Below, in pieces: positions 1 to 7,973 of a DNA stretch of 13,767 nt. A program made the translations under genes and the position numbers. The notes under the pieces are model-generated. The model had not been told where the DNA came from and searched no databases. It worked only from the letters and a program-made list of their open reading frames with translations. Each line of letters starts with the position of its first letter. Within the stretch, counting starts at the first letter, position 1. This stretch comes from an uncultured Alphaproteobacteria bacterium (GTDB lineage: Bacteria; Pseudomonadota; Alphaproteobacteria; HIMB59; GCA-002718135), in NCBI GenBank assembly GCA_902613275.1, contig CACMGM010000017.1:1-13767 (forward strand), in the 5' to 3' direction.

Positions 1-2388
1 CCAAATAATTACAATATTGTTATTAAGGAAAACAGTGTTTGTGGTTTACTAGATTATGGAGACTCTATTTATTCTCCGACAATAAATGATTTAGCAATAT
101 GTCTTTCATATGCTTTAATGAATAATAATAATGTTTATCTTACACTAAAAAATATAATAAGTGAGTACAACAAACAGTTTTCTATTAATGAGGATGAAAT
201 TAATTCATTAATATCCTTATGTAAGTCAAGACTCATGATTACTGTTGTAATGGCAAAAAAACAAAGAATTAAGTACCCATCAAATCAATATTTAAGTATT
301 AGTGAGAGAAATGCATGGTCTTTATTAGAAAAATTAGACAAAATTCCTATCAATTTTTTAATATGTTTTGTTCGTGATATATGTGGCTTTGATATTATTC
401 ACAATCATAATGAAATTATAAATTATATAAATAAATTCAACTTTGGTAATATTTTTAAATTTAATTTACTTGATAAAAATAAATCTATCTTAAAATTAAG
501 TTTTGATTCACCTTTATTAAAAGGTAATCCAGATAATAGTTTGCTTAAAAAAAGAGTTAATAAAATATTTAAAGAAGATAATTCTAATATAGGAATAGGT
601 TTATACAATGAAAAAAGAAAAGTTTATAAGGGCCCTAACTTTATTTCTGAATTAAATACTAATGAAAGACGTAATATTCATTTAGGTGTGGATATCTTTA
701 TCGATAAGGGAACAGATTTATTTGCACCAATAGACGGTAAAATTATAATTTTAAAAAATAATAATTTTAAATATGACTATGGCCCCACCCTAGTTTTAGA
801 ACATAGTTTTAAAAATAATAAATTTTATACTCTATACGGTCATTTATCCAAAATAATGTTTCAAAAACTAAAAATTGGAAAAAAAATTAAGAAAGGTGAT
901 TGGATTGGTAAAATTGGTAATTCTAATGAAAATGGAAAATGGTTACCGCATTTGCATTTTCAAATTATTTTAGACTTATTAGGACAAAATGAAAATTTTC
1001 CAGGAGTAGGTGAAGAATTTTTATTTAATATTTGGAATAAAATTTCGCCTGATCCAAATTTAATACTGCGAATTCCAAAATCATTTTATTCTAATAATAA
1101 TAATTTTAGAGATACTTTAAAAAAAAGAAGAAAAAATATTTCTGATAATTTATCAATTTCTTACAATAAACCTCTCCATATGCTCGAAGCTAAGGATCAG
1201 TATTTTTTTGACAGATATGGTAGGAGATACTTAGATTGTGTAAATAATATTTCCCATGTTGGTCATTCAAATTCTCATGTTCATAAAGCAATGATTGAGC
1301 AAAATCTAAAACTTAATACTAATACAAGATATCTATATGATACTATTAATGATTATAGTGAATTACTTTTAAATAAATTTCCAAAGAAATTAAATAAGAT
1401 ATTTTTTGTATGCACAGGATCTGAAGCTAATGATTTAGCGTATAGAATAGCTCAAACTTATACAAATGCGAAAGATGTCTTTGTAATGGATAATGCTTAT
1501 CACGGGCATACTAATTCCTTAATTGACCTAAGCCCATATAAATTTAATAGCAAGGGTGGTTTGGGTAAAAAAGATTACGTTCATGTATTAGATATGCCTG
1601 ATCCATTAAGAGGAAAGTGGAGATATCAAAACTCTAATTGGATTCAAAAATATATAGATGAAGCTAAAACAGTAATTAGAAATAAAATCAAAGAAACAAA
1701 AATTGCATGTTTTTTTGCTGAAAGTATACTTGGTTGTGGTGGTCAAGTTATTCTTCCAAAAAATTATTTAAAAGAAATATTTTCAGAAATTAGAAAAAAT
1801 AATGCTTTGTGTATTGTCGATGAGGTACAAACTGGTTTTGGACGTGTTGGAAGAAATTTTTGGTCATTTGAAGAGCATGGTGTCGTTCCAGATATAGTCA
1901 CATTAGGAAAACCTATGGGTAACGGTCACCCTATAGCTGCTGTAATAACTACAGAAAAAATTGCTTCAACTTTTAATAACGGGATGGAATATTTCAATTC
2001 ATTTGGTGGTAATCCTGTTTCCTGTGCTATCGGTAAAGCAGTACTAGAGACTATTGATAATAATAAATTACAAAAAAATTCTTTGTTAGTTGGTAATTAT
2101 TTTTTGAAAGAATTAAAAAAAATCCAAGTAAAATATAAAAAATACATTAGTGAAGTTAGAGGTAGAGGGCTTTTTTTAGGAATAGATATTATTCAAAAAA
2201 GTAATGTGTCTAAACCAAATAAAAAATTAGCTAAATTGCTTATTAACCATATGAGGAATCAAGGTATTTTGTTGAGCACTGATGGTCCTTACGATAATGT
2301 TATTAAAATAAAACCACCTCTCGTTTTTACAAAATTCAATGTTGATCATGTATGTAAAAATTTAGAAACTTTCTTTAGAAAATTATAA
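1..2388 (+). CDS. Kinase (APH) - M23 peptidase-like - class III aminotransferase fusion, 5' end cut by window
   Basis: The frame is open from base 1, so the gene starts outside the window; the first in-frame ATG (118) is internal. Residues here count from base 1. Residues 1-130 are the C-terminal end of an APH/hydroxylysine-kinase-like phosphotransferase, with the metal-binding DYGD (18-21) and the NDLAI helix after it. Residues about 215-325 are an M23 (LytM) domain with all zinc-site residues: HLGVD (H227, D231), YGHLS (H281) and HLH (317-319). Residues about 375-795 are a class III PLP aminotransferase fold with TGSEAND (472-478), YHGH (500-503), DEVQTGFGR (607-615) and the PLP lysine in LGKPMGNG (K637, bases 1909-1911). 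The opening of this domain (YLDCVNN, HVGH) resembles ethanolamine-phosphate and phosphohydroxylysine phospho-lyases. From the family, a kinase joined to a phospho-lyase would phosphorylate an amino alcohol and then eliminate phosphate. The substrate and the role of the M23 domain are unknown. No frameshift is visible. Confidence 0.9.
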   Translation, partial: PNNYNIVIKENSVCGLLDYGDSIYSPTINDLAICLSYALMNNNNVYLTLKNIISEYNKQFSINEDEINSLISLCKSRLMITVVMAKKQRIKYPSNQYLSISERNAWSLLEKLDKIPINFLICFVRDICGFDIIHNHNEIINYINKFNFGNIFKFNLLDKNKSILKLSFDSPLLKGNPDNSLLKKRVNKIFKEDNSNIGIGLYNEKRKVYKGPNFISELNTNERRNIHLGVDIFIDKGTDLFAPIDGKIIILKNNNFKYDYGPTLVLEHSFKNNKFYTLYGHLSKIMFQKLKIGKKIKKGDWIGKIGNSNENGKWLPHLHFQIILDLLGQNENFPGVGEEFLFNIWNKISPDPNLILRIPKSFYSNNNNFRDTLKKRRKNISDNLSISYNKPLHMLEAKDQYFFDRYGRRYLDCVNNISHVGHSNSHVHKAMIEQNLKLNTNTRYLYDTINDYSELLLNKFPKKLNKIFFVCTGSEANDLAYRIAQTYTNAKDVFVMDNAYHGHTNSLIDLSPYKFNSKGGLGKKDYVHVLDMPDPLRGKWRYQNSNWIQKYIDEAKTVIRNKIKETKIACFFAESILGCGGQVILPKNYLKEIFSEIRKNNALCIVDEVQTGFGRVGRNFWSFEEHGVVPDIVTLGKPMGNGHPIAAVITTEKIASTFNNGMEYFNSFGGNPVSCAIGKAVLETIDNNKLQKNSLLVGNYFLKELKKIQVKYKKYISEVRGRGLFLGIDIIQKSNVSKPNKKLAKLLINHMRNQGILLSTDGPYDNVIKIKPPLVFTKFNVDHVCKNLETFFRKL

Positions 2389-2974
2389 AATATATTCCAT
2401 AACTAATCATTAGCAGACCAATAGTTAGATCAATCCAAAACCAAGTTTTATTTGAATAAATATAATTTGATAAAAACTTTGACATATATCCCAAAGAAAA
2501 GAAAAACAAAAAACTAGCTGCAATCGCTCCAATACCAAATGAAAATTGATCATTAAAATTTGTTGATAATGATCCAAGTAAAATAATTGTATCTAGATAA
2601 ACATGAGGATTTGCGTATGTAATAAGGAATAAGGTAATTAATACTTTTCCGTATTCATTAATTATGTTTAATTCTTTATTTATATCTTTAATTTGATTTA
2701 TTTTTCTAATTTTATTTAAACCATAAAATATAAGCCAAATTCCACCAAATACTTTTATTATTCCTATAATACTTGGATTAATTTGAACAATATAATTAGA
2801 TAGATATATCCCGGTTACTATGAGTAAACTATCTGATAGACTGCAAAATAAAGTAACTGTAAATACATAAGATTTTTTAAGACCTTGTTGAATTACAAAT
2901 AAATTTTGAGGCCCTATAGCTATTATTAATGTTCCTCCAATTATTAATCCTTGGATAAAATCATAAATATACAT
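2375..2974 (-). CDS. LysE/ArgO family amino-acid exporter
   Basis: A 199-residue, strongly hydrophobic protein of the usual length for the LysE/ArgO family of inner-membrane exporters of basic and other amino acids. It has the family signature near the N-terminus (GPQN at 21-24, QG at 30-31), the SLSD segment with D48 in the second helix, and NPHVYLD (121-127), which is typical of the ArgO branch. About six membrane helices can be placed. The last 14 bases overlap the 3' end of the convergent fusion gene, so the two transcripts must read through each other. The start is divergent from the DUF4864 gene, leaving 35 bases. The substrate cannot be told from sequence; export of an amine or amino acid handled by the neighbouring fusion enzyme is only a guess. 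Confidence 0.87.
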   Translation of the reverse strand: MYIYDFIQGLIIGGTLIIAIGPQNLFVIQQGLKKSYVFTVTLFCSLSDSLLIVTGIYLSNYIVQINPSIIGIIKVFGGIWLIFYGLNKIRKINQIKDINKELNIINEYGKVLITLFLITYANPHVYLDTIILLGSLSTNFNDQFSFGIGAIAASFLFFFSLGYMSKFLSNYIYSNKTWFWIDLTIGLLMISYGIYFIIF

Positions 2975-3009
2975 ATTGCCTTAAATTGTAATTACACTAT
3001 TTTAAATTT

Positions 3010-3468
3010 ATGCACAAAATTATATTGTTTAGTTTATTTATAATATTATCGAATAATGTTCATGGAGAAATGATAAAACCAGATCCCTCAATTGGCCCTA
3101 AAGAAGTTATTTCAATTCAGTTAAAAGCACTCCAAAAAAATAACTTACCATTTGATGATGCTGGAATAGAGCAAACTTGGGAATTTGCACATCCAAATAA
3201 TAGAATGTATACTGGTCCTTTAGATAATTTTATAAGAATGATTAAGAATCCTTCATATGCAATGATGATTGATCATTTAGAACACAATATAATTCCTGTT
3301 CAGGAACAAGAAAAAAGTTCATATTATTTTGTAGAACTAACGGATAGTAATGGGAAAAAATTTGGCTTTGAATGGACAGTAGAAAAAGTGGAGCAAAACG
3401 GTGAGTTTAAAGATTGTTGGATGACCGTTGGTGTTTCTAGACCAATGCCTTTATCGCAAGCATCATAG
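3010..3468 (+). CDS. DUF4864 family secreted protein
   Basis: A 152-residue protein with an N-terminal signal peptide (K3, hydrophobic residues 4-14, likely cleavage after VHG around residue 19), so it is probably exported to the periplasm. The mature part fits the DUF4864 family common in alphaproteobacteria: a helix with QLKALQKNN (36-44) where the family has an IxxQLxA pattern, followed by FAHPNNR (59-65) and a loop leading to FIRMI and a C-terminal strand ending in WMTVGV. The fold is NTF2-like in appearance, which is an inference. The function of the family is not known. The stop codon shares its last base with the GTG start of the next gene, so the two are translationally linked. Confidence 0.75.
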   Translation: MHKIILFSLFIILSNNVHGEMIKPDPSIGPKEVISIQLKALQKNNLPFDDAGIEQTWEFAHPNNRMYTGPLDNFIRMIKNPSYAMMIDHLEHNIIPVQEQEKSSYYFVELTDSNGKKFGFEWTVEKVEQNGEFKDCWMTVGVSRPMPLSQAS

Positions 3469-4124
3469 TGTGCGGAAGGTTTACAAGTACTGAAGATAAA
3501 GAAAAAATTATAAAACTATTTCCTAACTCTGAAGTTTTAAACTACGCTCATAAGTCTTACAATATATCACCTTCTAATATCGTTAATATTATTTATGAAA
3601 ATAACCATAAACTTTTAATAGATACTTTTATTTGGAGTTATAGTTTTTTTAGTAAACAAAATAATGTTACTCAATTTGTTATTAATGCAAGAATTGAAAC
3701 AATTAATGAAAAATATTTATTTAAAGAATCATTTATTAAAAGAAAATGTCTTATTATTACAAATGGATACTATGAGTGGAAAAATATAAATAATCAAAAA
3801 CAACCATTTTTAATTTCAATTCCAAAAAATGAATTATTATTTTTTGGAGGAATTTGGAGGGAAGAAATCAGAGATAACAAAAAAATGAACGTTATGTGTA
3901 TAATTACTAAGGAATCAAATGAAAAGCTTTCCTATATACATAATAGAATGCCTCTTATAATGTCTCATAATGAGGGTCTTGATTTTCTTAATGATAATGA
4001 AAATGAATTTCTACATAAAAACAAAAGTATTATCGAAGATGATTTAGACTTTTATCCTGTATCAAAAATTGTAAATAATCCAAAAAATAATGATGAAAAT
4101 TGCCTTAAAGAAATAACTTTATAA
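3468..4124 (+). CDS. SRAP domain protein (HMCES/YedK), abasic-site DNA-crosslinking
   Basis: A 218-residue SRAP-family protein. Known members bind abasic sites in single-stranded DNA and form a covalent thiazolidine link through the N-terminal cysteine exposed after Met removal, which protects stalled forks. All expected active-site residues are visible: Cys2 in CGRFT, N73 in NARIET, E103 in GYYEW and H158 in IHNRMP. The start is decided by chemistry: Cys must be residue 2, and the only codon before it is GTG at 3468, which overlaps the upstream TAG by one base. The segment before NARIET (IWSYSFF) is shorter and more divergent than the usual WGLIP region, but the catalytic set is complete. 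It is probably cytoplasmic and co-transcribed with the DUF4864 gene. Confidence 0.92.
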   Translation: MCGRFTSTEDKEKIIKLFPNSEVLNYAHKSYNISPSNIVNIIYENNHKLLIDTFIWSYSFFSKQNNVTQFVINARIETINEKYLFKESFIKRKCLIITNGYYEWKNINNQKQPFLISIPKNELLFFGGIWREEIRDNKKMNVMCIITKESNEKLSYIHNRMPLIMSHNEGLDFLNDNENEFLHKNKSIIEDDLDFYPVSKIVNNPKNNDENCLKEITL

Positions 4125-4147
4125 TATTTAAATTTTTTTATCGCTTT

Positions 4148-4153
4148 TATAAT
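4148..4153 (+). promoter_or_regulatory. Candidate -10 element for the mclA-mtkAB operon
   Basis: A perfect TATAAT lies 27 bases before the mclA ATG inside the 56-base gap after the SRAP gene. No convincing -35 is seen; the best matches 15-17 bases upstream are AT-only. In DNA this AT-rich a consensus -10 also occurs by chance, so this is a candidate only. The gap is too short for a glycine riboswitch of the kind known before some SAR11 genes. Confidence 0.3.
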
Positions 4154-4180
4154 ATTAATCAAATATATATTTTTTTCTTA

Positions 4181-5119
4181 ATGAGCCATTTATTTTATAA
4201 ACCTGCTAAATCTAGATTACATAGAAGTGAATTGGCAGTTCCAGGTTCTAATTCTAAGATGTTTGAAAAAGCATTAAAATCAAATGCCGATTATATTTTT
4301 TTAGATTTAGAAGATGCAGTATCTCCAAATGATAAAATTGATGCAAGAAAAAATGTTATTAATGCAATAAAAGAATATAATTGGAGAGAAGAGGGTAAAA
4401 CAATTTCTATAAGAATTAACGGCTTGGATACACACTACATGTATCGTGATGTTATTGAAATTATAGAAGAGGTCGGTGACAGTGTTGATACATTATTAAT
4501 TCCAAAAGTAGGCTCATCATCTGATGTATATATGGTCGATTGTATGCTTAATCAAATTGAACAAAATAAAAAATTTGAAAATATAATAGGTTTAGAATGT
4601 TTAATTGAAACAGCACTAGGAATGTCTAATATTCAATCAATCGCAACATCAAGTTCAAGACTAGAAGCATTACACTTTGGAGTTGCAGATTATGCTGCAA
4701 GTATGCGAGCAAGAACTGTTGTCATAGGAGGTTTAAATCCTGATTACCCTGGAGATCAATGGCATCATGGCTTATCAACTTTAGTAATGACATGTAGATC
4801 CTATGGCTTAAGAGCAATAGACGGACCTTTTGGTGATTTTAATGACAAAGAAGGATATCTTGATGCAGCAAAAAGAGCTGCAGCAATTGGTTTTGAGGGT
4901 AAATGGGCAATACATCCATCACAAATAGATCTTGCTAATGAAGTTTTTTCTCCACCTAAAGAAGAAATAGATAAAGCAAAAAAAATATTATTAGAATTAG
5001 AAAAAGCAGCTGCTGAAGGAAAGGGCGCTGCTCAGCTTGATGGAAGAATGATCGATGCAGCATCTGCAAGAATGGCTGAAAATATTGTAAATATAAATAA
5101 ACTAATTGAGAGCAAGTAA
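4181..5119 (+). CDS. mclA: L-malyl-CoA lyase (serine-cycle type, CitE superfamily)
   Basis: A 312-residue HpcH/HpaI-CitE superfamily lyase that cleaves malyl-CoA to acetyl-CoA and glyoxylate. The N-terminal block RLHRSELAVPGSN (12-24) and LDLEDAV (41-47) closely match methylotroph MclA as I recall it. Active-site residues expected for the family are present: R78 in RINGLDT, E143 in LIETALGM, D170 in GVADYAAS, and the C-terminal GKWAIHPSQ (240-248). The loop between IGG (182-184) and the GPFGDF motif is shorter than in the Methylobacterium enzyme, but the reading frame is intact. Its TAA overlaps the ATG of mtkA (TAATG), and the two subunits of malate-CoA ligase that make its substrate follow directly, which strongly supports malyl-CoA over citramalyl-CoA or citrate as substrate. 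Confidence 0.93.
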   Translation: MSHLFYKPAKSRLHRSELAVPGSNSKMFEKALKSNADYIFLDLEDAVSPNDKIDARKNVINAIKEYNWREEGKTISIRINGLDTHYMYRDVIEIIEEVGDSVDTLLIPKVGSSSDVYMVDCMLNQIEQNKKFENIIGLECLIETALGMSNIQSIATSSSRLEALHFGVADYAASMRARTVVIGGLNPDYPGDQWHHGLSTLVMTCRSYGLRAIDGPFGDFNDKEGYLDAAKRAAAIGFEGKWAIHPSQIDLANEVFSPPKEEIDKAKKILLELEKAAAEGKGAAQLDGRMIDAASARMAENIVNINKLIESK

Positions 5120-6279
5120 TGGATATACATGAATATCAAGCAAAAAAAATATTGTCTGATTTTGGTGTTAAAATTCCAACCGGTGGTATTGTTTATAGTC
5201 CAGAAAATGCAGAAAATAAAGCTAGAGAAATTGGCGGTTCAAAATGGGTTGTGAAAGCACAGATTCATTCTGGAGCAAGAGGTAAAGCTGGAGGGATAAT
5301 TATTTGCAATTCTCCTCATGAAGTTGCTCTAGCAACTGAAAAACTTCTTGGAAAAAAATTAGTGACAAATCAAACTGGTGAAGAGGGCAAAATTGTAAAT
5401 AGAATTTATATTGAAGAAGCAACAGATATTAAACATGAATTATATTTAGGATTGGTTTTTGATAGGCCTTCAGAGAGTATTATGGTTGTTGCATCAACTG
5501 AAGGTGGAATGAGTGTAGAAGAAATTTCCAGCGATAAACCAGAAAGTATAATGAGATTAAAAATTGATGTTGCAGTAGGTATGAGAAAATTTCAAGCCAG
5601 AGAATTAGCTTTTGGTCTTGAAATAGAAACTGAATTAATTTCAAAAGCTACTGATACAATTAGAGGTTGTTATAGAGCTTTCACTGATCTTGATGCAACA
5701 ATGGTCGAGGTAAATCCTCTTGTAATTTCTAAACAAAATGAAATTTTGGCTTTAGATTGTAAAATGAGTTTTGATAATAATGCTTTATTCAGAATGAATA
5801 ATATCGCTGAATTTCGTGATAAAAGTCAGGAAAATCCTAATGAAGTTTATGCTTCAGATAGAGGAATGAATTACGTCAGCCTAAATGGGAATATTGGAAA
5901 CATTATTAATGGAGCAGGCTTAGCTATGGCTTCAATGGACATGATAAAGTTAGCGGGTGGTGAACCCGCAAACTTTTTAGATGTTGGTGGAGGTGCAACT
6001 CCTGAGAAAATAGTTAAAGCTTTTAAATTAATTTCTATGGATACAAAAGTTAAGGTAATTTTAGTTAATATTTTTGCAGGGATTAACAGATGTGATTGGG
6101 TTGCAGAAGGAATTGTTCAAGCTTTATCAAAAATTGAAATTAAACAACCTTTAGTTATACGTTTAGCTGGAACTAACGTCGAAAAGGGAAATGAAATACT
6201 TAAAAAAAGCAATATTAATTATATTGAAGCATCAACTTTAGAAGATGCAGCAAATAAAGCAGTAAAGGCTCTTGGATAA
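5119..6279 (+). CDS. mtkA: Malate-CoA ligase (malate thiokinase) beta subunit
   Basis: A 386-residue ATP-grasp acyl-CoA synthetase subunit related to SucC. It has the N-terminal MDIHEYQAK, the nucleotide-binding KAQIHSGARGKAGG (46-59), Mg-binding E197 in EVNPL and D213, and the CoA-ligase half with INGAGLAM (263-270) and LDVGGGA (287-293). Residues 318-331, with NIFAGINRCDW, look like malate thiokinase rather than succinyl-CoA synthetase, where this region usually reads NIFGGI. With mtkB it forms malyl-CoA from malate, ATP and CoA. The ATG overlaps the mclA stop by one base, with a GAGA ribosome-binding-like sequence just inside mclA. A TCA-cycle succinyl-CoA synthetase is the main alternative, but the neighbouring mclA argues against it. 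Confidence 0.92.
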   Translation: MDIHEYQAKKILSDFGVKIPTGGIVYSPENAENKAREIGGSKWVVKAQIHSGARGKAGGIIICNSPHEVALATEKLLGKKLVTNQTGEEGKIVNRIYIEEATDIKHELYLGLVFDRPSESIMVVASTEGGMSVEEISSDKPESIMRLKIDVAVGMRKFQARELAFGLEIETELISKATDTIRGCYRAFTDLDATMVEVNPLVISKQNEILALDCKMSFDNNALFRMNNIAEFRDKSQENPNEVYASDRGMNYVSLNGNIGNIINGAGLAMASMDMIKLAGGEPANFLDVGGGATPEKIVKAFKLISMDTKVKVILVNIFAGINRCDWVAEGIVQALSKIEIKQPLVIRLAGTNVEKGNEILKKSNINYIEASTLEDAANKAVKALG

Positions 6280-6281
6280 TA

Positions 6282-7178
6282 ATGTCTATAATCATTCATA
6301 AAAATACAAAGATTTTAGTTCAAGGTTTTACTGGAAAAATTGGAAGCTTTCATGCTGAAGAAATGATTAAGTATGGTTCAAATGTTGTTGGCGGGATAAC
6401 ACCTGGTAAAGGTGGTATCACTCATTTAAATCTTCCTGTATTTAACACTGTCAGAGAAGCTGTTGATCAAACAGGAGCATCAACATCAATATTATTTGTC
6501 CCTCCAGCATTTGCAGCAGATTCTGTTATGGAAGCTGCTGATGCAGGTATTAAAACTTGTGTTGCTATTACCGACGGTATTCCTTCACATGATATGGTTA
6601 AAATTAAAAGATTTATGAGAAGATATCCAAAAGATAAAAAAATGGGATTAGTAGGTCCGAATTGTGCAGGAATAATTAGCCCTGGTAAATCTATGTTAGG
6701 TATTATGCCTGGCCACATTTACAAAGAAGGCAAAATAGGAATAGTTAGCAGATCTGGCACCTTGGGATATGAAGCTGCACAACAACTTAAAGATTTGGAA
6801 ATTGGTGTTTCAACAAGCGTAGGTATAGGAGGCGATCCAATAAATGGAAGTTCTTTTAGAGATATAATTGAAAAGTTTGAATATGATGATGAAACTATTG
6901 CAGTTTTAATGATAGGTGAAATAGGTGGTCCACAAGAAGTTGAAGCTGGACAATTTGCTAAAGAAAATATGAGTAAGCCGGTAATTGCGTATATTGCAGG
7001 ACTTACTGCACCTAAAGGTCGTGTGATGGGGCATGCTGGCGCAATTGTTTCTGCTTATGGTGAAAGCGCAATAGAAAAAGTAGAACTTCTTAAAGAGTGT
7101 GGAGTTACAATTTCCAAAAACCCCTCTGTAATGGGTGAAACTGTAAAAAAAGTATTAGTAGAAAATAATTTGAATTAA
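6282..7178 (+). CDS. mtkB: Malate-CoA ligase (malate thiokinase) alpha subunit
   Basis: A 298-residue SucD-like subunit with an N-terminal CoA-binding Rossmann domain (QGFTGKIGSFHAEEM, 14-28; GGITPGKGG, 37-45), the GPNCAGIISPG stretch (125-135), SRSGTLGYE (156-164) and the phospho-histidine loop GHAGAIVSA (250-258) with H251 as the expected phosphorylated residue. It starts two bases after the mtkA stop with a purine-rich stretch ahead. The alpha subunit carries the phosphohistidine and binds CoA, and pairs with MtkA. No change of key residues is seen. A small membrane-protein gene follows 15 bases downstream. Confidence 0.92.
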   Translation: MSIIIHKNTKILVQGFTGKIGSFHAEEMIKYGSNVVGGITPGKGGITHLNLPVFNTVREAVDQTGASTSILFVPPAFAADSVMEAADAGIKTCVAITDGIPSHDMVKIKRFMRRYPKDKKMGLVGPNCAGIISPGKSMLGIMPGHIYKEGKIGIVSRSGTLGYEAAQQLKDLEIGVSTSVGIGGDPINGSSFRDIIEKFEYDDETIAVLMIGEIGGPQEVEAGQFAKENMSKPVIAYIAGLTAPKGRVMGHAGAIVSAYGESAIEKVELLKECGVTISKNPSVMGETVKKVLVENNLN

Positions 7179-7193
7179 TATAATTAAAAAATA

Positions 7194-7331
7194 ATGAAAT
7201 TTTTATATAAAAATGAATTCTGGATGTTAATATTTTCTCTAGGTGTTCTTTATTGGTTATTTAATCCATCAGTCTTAACAACCTTAGTTATGATTGTGCC
7301 ATTGCTATTGGCCGTTTCTTCCCGTAAATAA
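7194..7331 (+). CDS. 45-residue membrane miniprotein after mtkB
   Basis: A short open frame of 45 codons, ATG at 7194 and TAA at 7329-7331, 15 bases after mtkB on the same strand. The product has a polar, basic start (MKFLYKNE), a long hydrophobic stretch from about residue 9 to 42 broken by NPS (24-26), and ends in SSRK. It could form one long helix or a two-helix hairpin in the inner membrane. Codon use looks coding-like: Trp and Pro are present and there are no runs of Lys/Asn as in random frames here. I do not recognise the family. Location suggests co-expression with the malyl-CoA genes, but function is unknown. Confidence 0.55.
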   Translation: MKFLYKNEFWMLIFSLGVLYWLFNPSVLTTLVMIVPLLLAVSSRK

Positions 7332-7386
7332 AGCTAAGTTTTATACTTACTGATGCATGAACGTTTATCGTATTTATAGTTAAAAA

Positions 7387-7950
7387 ATGAAATTATATCT
7401 TATTAGACATGCAGAGTCAGAAGCTAATGCAGCATCAGATTTAGATAATCCAACTTATTATTATGATGCAAGAATTACTCAAAGAGGAGTTGAGCAAGCA
7501 AAGAAATTAAATAATAGAATTAAAAATCTCAAATTTGATAATTATTTTTGTTCCCCTCTAACAAGAACATTGGAAACATTCTCTATTGTTTTTCCATCTA
7601 ATAAACCTGTAATTGAACCACTAATAAGAGAACATTTGTACCACTCATGTGATGTAGGTAGGCAACCAAAAAAATTAAAAAAAGAATTTAATGATTTTGA
7701 TTTTAATAATTTAAATGATTTTTGGTGGAATAATAACAAGCCTATTAATGAAAAAAAAATTATACAAGAGTCTCATAATGATATTAAAATGAGATTAAGG
7801 TCTTTTCTGCTCTCTATCAAAAACCTTAATTTACAAAAAATTGTATTAGTCAGTCATGGTACATTCTTAAGTCAAATAACTGAATATATGCTCAATAACT
7901 GTGAGGTATATGATTGTGAGTACAATGAGGTTTACAAAAAATTTTTTTAA
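7387..7950 (+). CDS. Histidine phosphatase superfamily protein (phosphoglycerate mutase-like)
   Basis: A 187-residue member of the branch-1 histidine phosphatase superfamily. The catalytic RHAE motif is at 7-10 (H8 is the phospho-accepting His). SPLTRT (56-61) provides the phosphate-binding R60, E82 in REHLYHS is the probable acid, and SHG at 156-158 gives the second His. Length is somewhat short but normal for the group. It lies 55 bases after the membrane miniprotein gene on the same strand, so it could belong to the same transcript or have its own promoter; TATACT at 7342-7347 is a weak candidate. It converges on the creatininase-family gene. The substrate is unknown; sugar- or nucleotide-phosphate hydrolysis is more likely than a mutase reaction. 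Confidence 0.88.
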   Translation: MKLYLIRHAESEANAASDLDNPTYYYDARITQRGVEQAKKLNNRIKNLKFDNYFCSPLTRTLETFSIVFPSNKPVIEPLIREHLYHSCDVGRQPKKLKKEFNDFDFNNLNDFWWNNNKPINEKKIIQESHNDIKMRLRSFLLSIKNLNLQKIVLVSHGTFLSQITEYMLNNCEVYDCEYNEVYKKFF

Positions 7951-7973
7951 TTTAATTCTTAATAAATAAAAAT

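Noticed and set aside
423..608. 61-codon reverse-strand frame inside the fusion gene
   Set aside because: Leu- and Lys-rich shadow of a well-supported forward coding sequence, with no motif of its own.
4125..4180. Glycine or other riboswitch before mclA
   Set aside because: Only 56 AT-dominated bases are available, too short and lacking paired G-C stems.
6467..6718. 83-codon reverse-strand frame inside mtkB
   Set aside because: Fully embedded in a conserved gene with intact catalytic motifs; it is an antisense shadow.
5119..7178. TCA-cycle succinyl-CoA synthetase (sucC-sucD)
   Set aside because: Direct overlap with malyl-CoA lyase and the NIFAGINRCDW signature fit malate-CoA ligase better.
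7542..7739. 65-codon reverse-strand frame inside the histidine phosphatase gene
   Set aside because: Overlaps catalytic motifs of the forward gene and shows no family signature.
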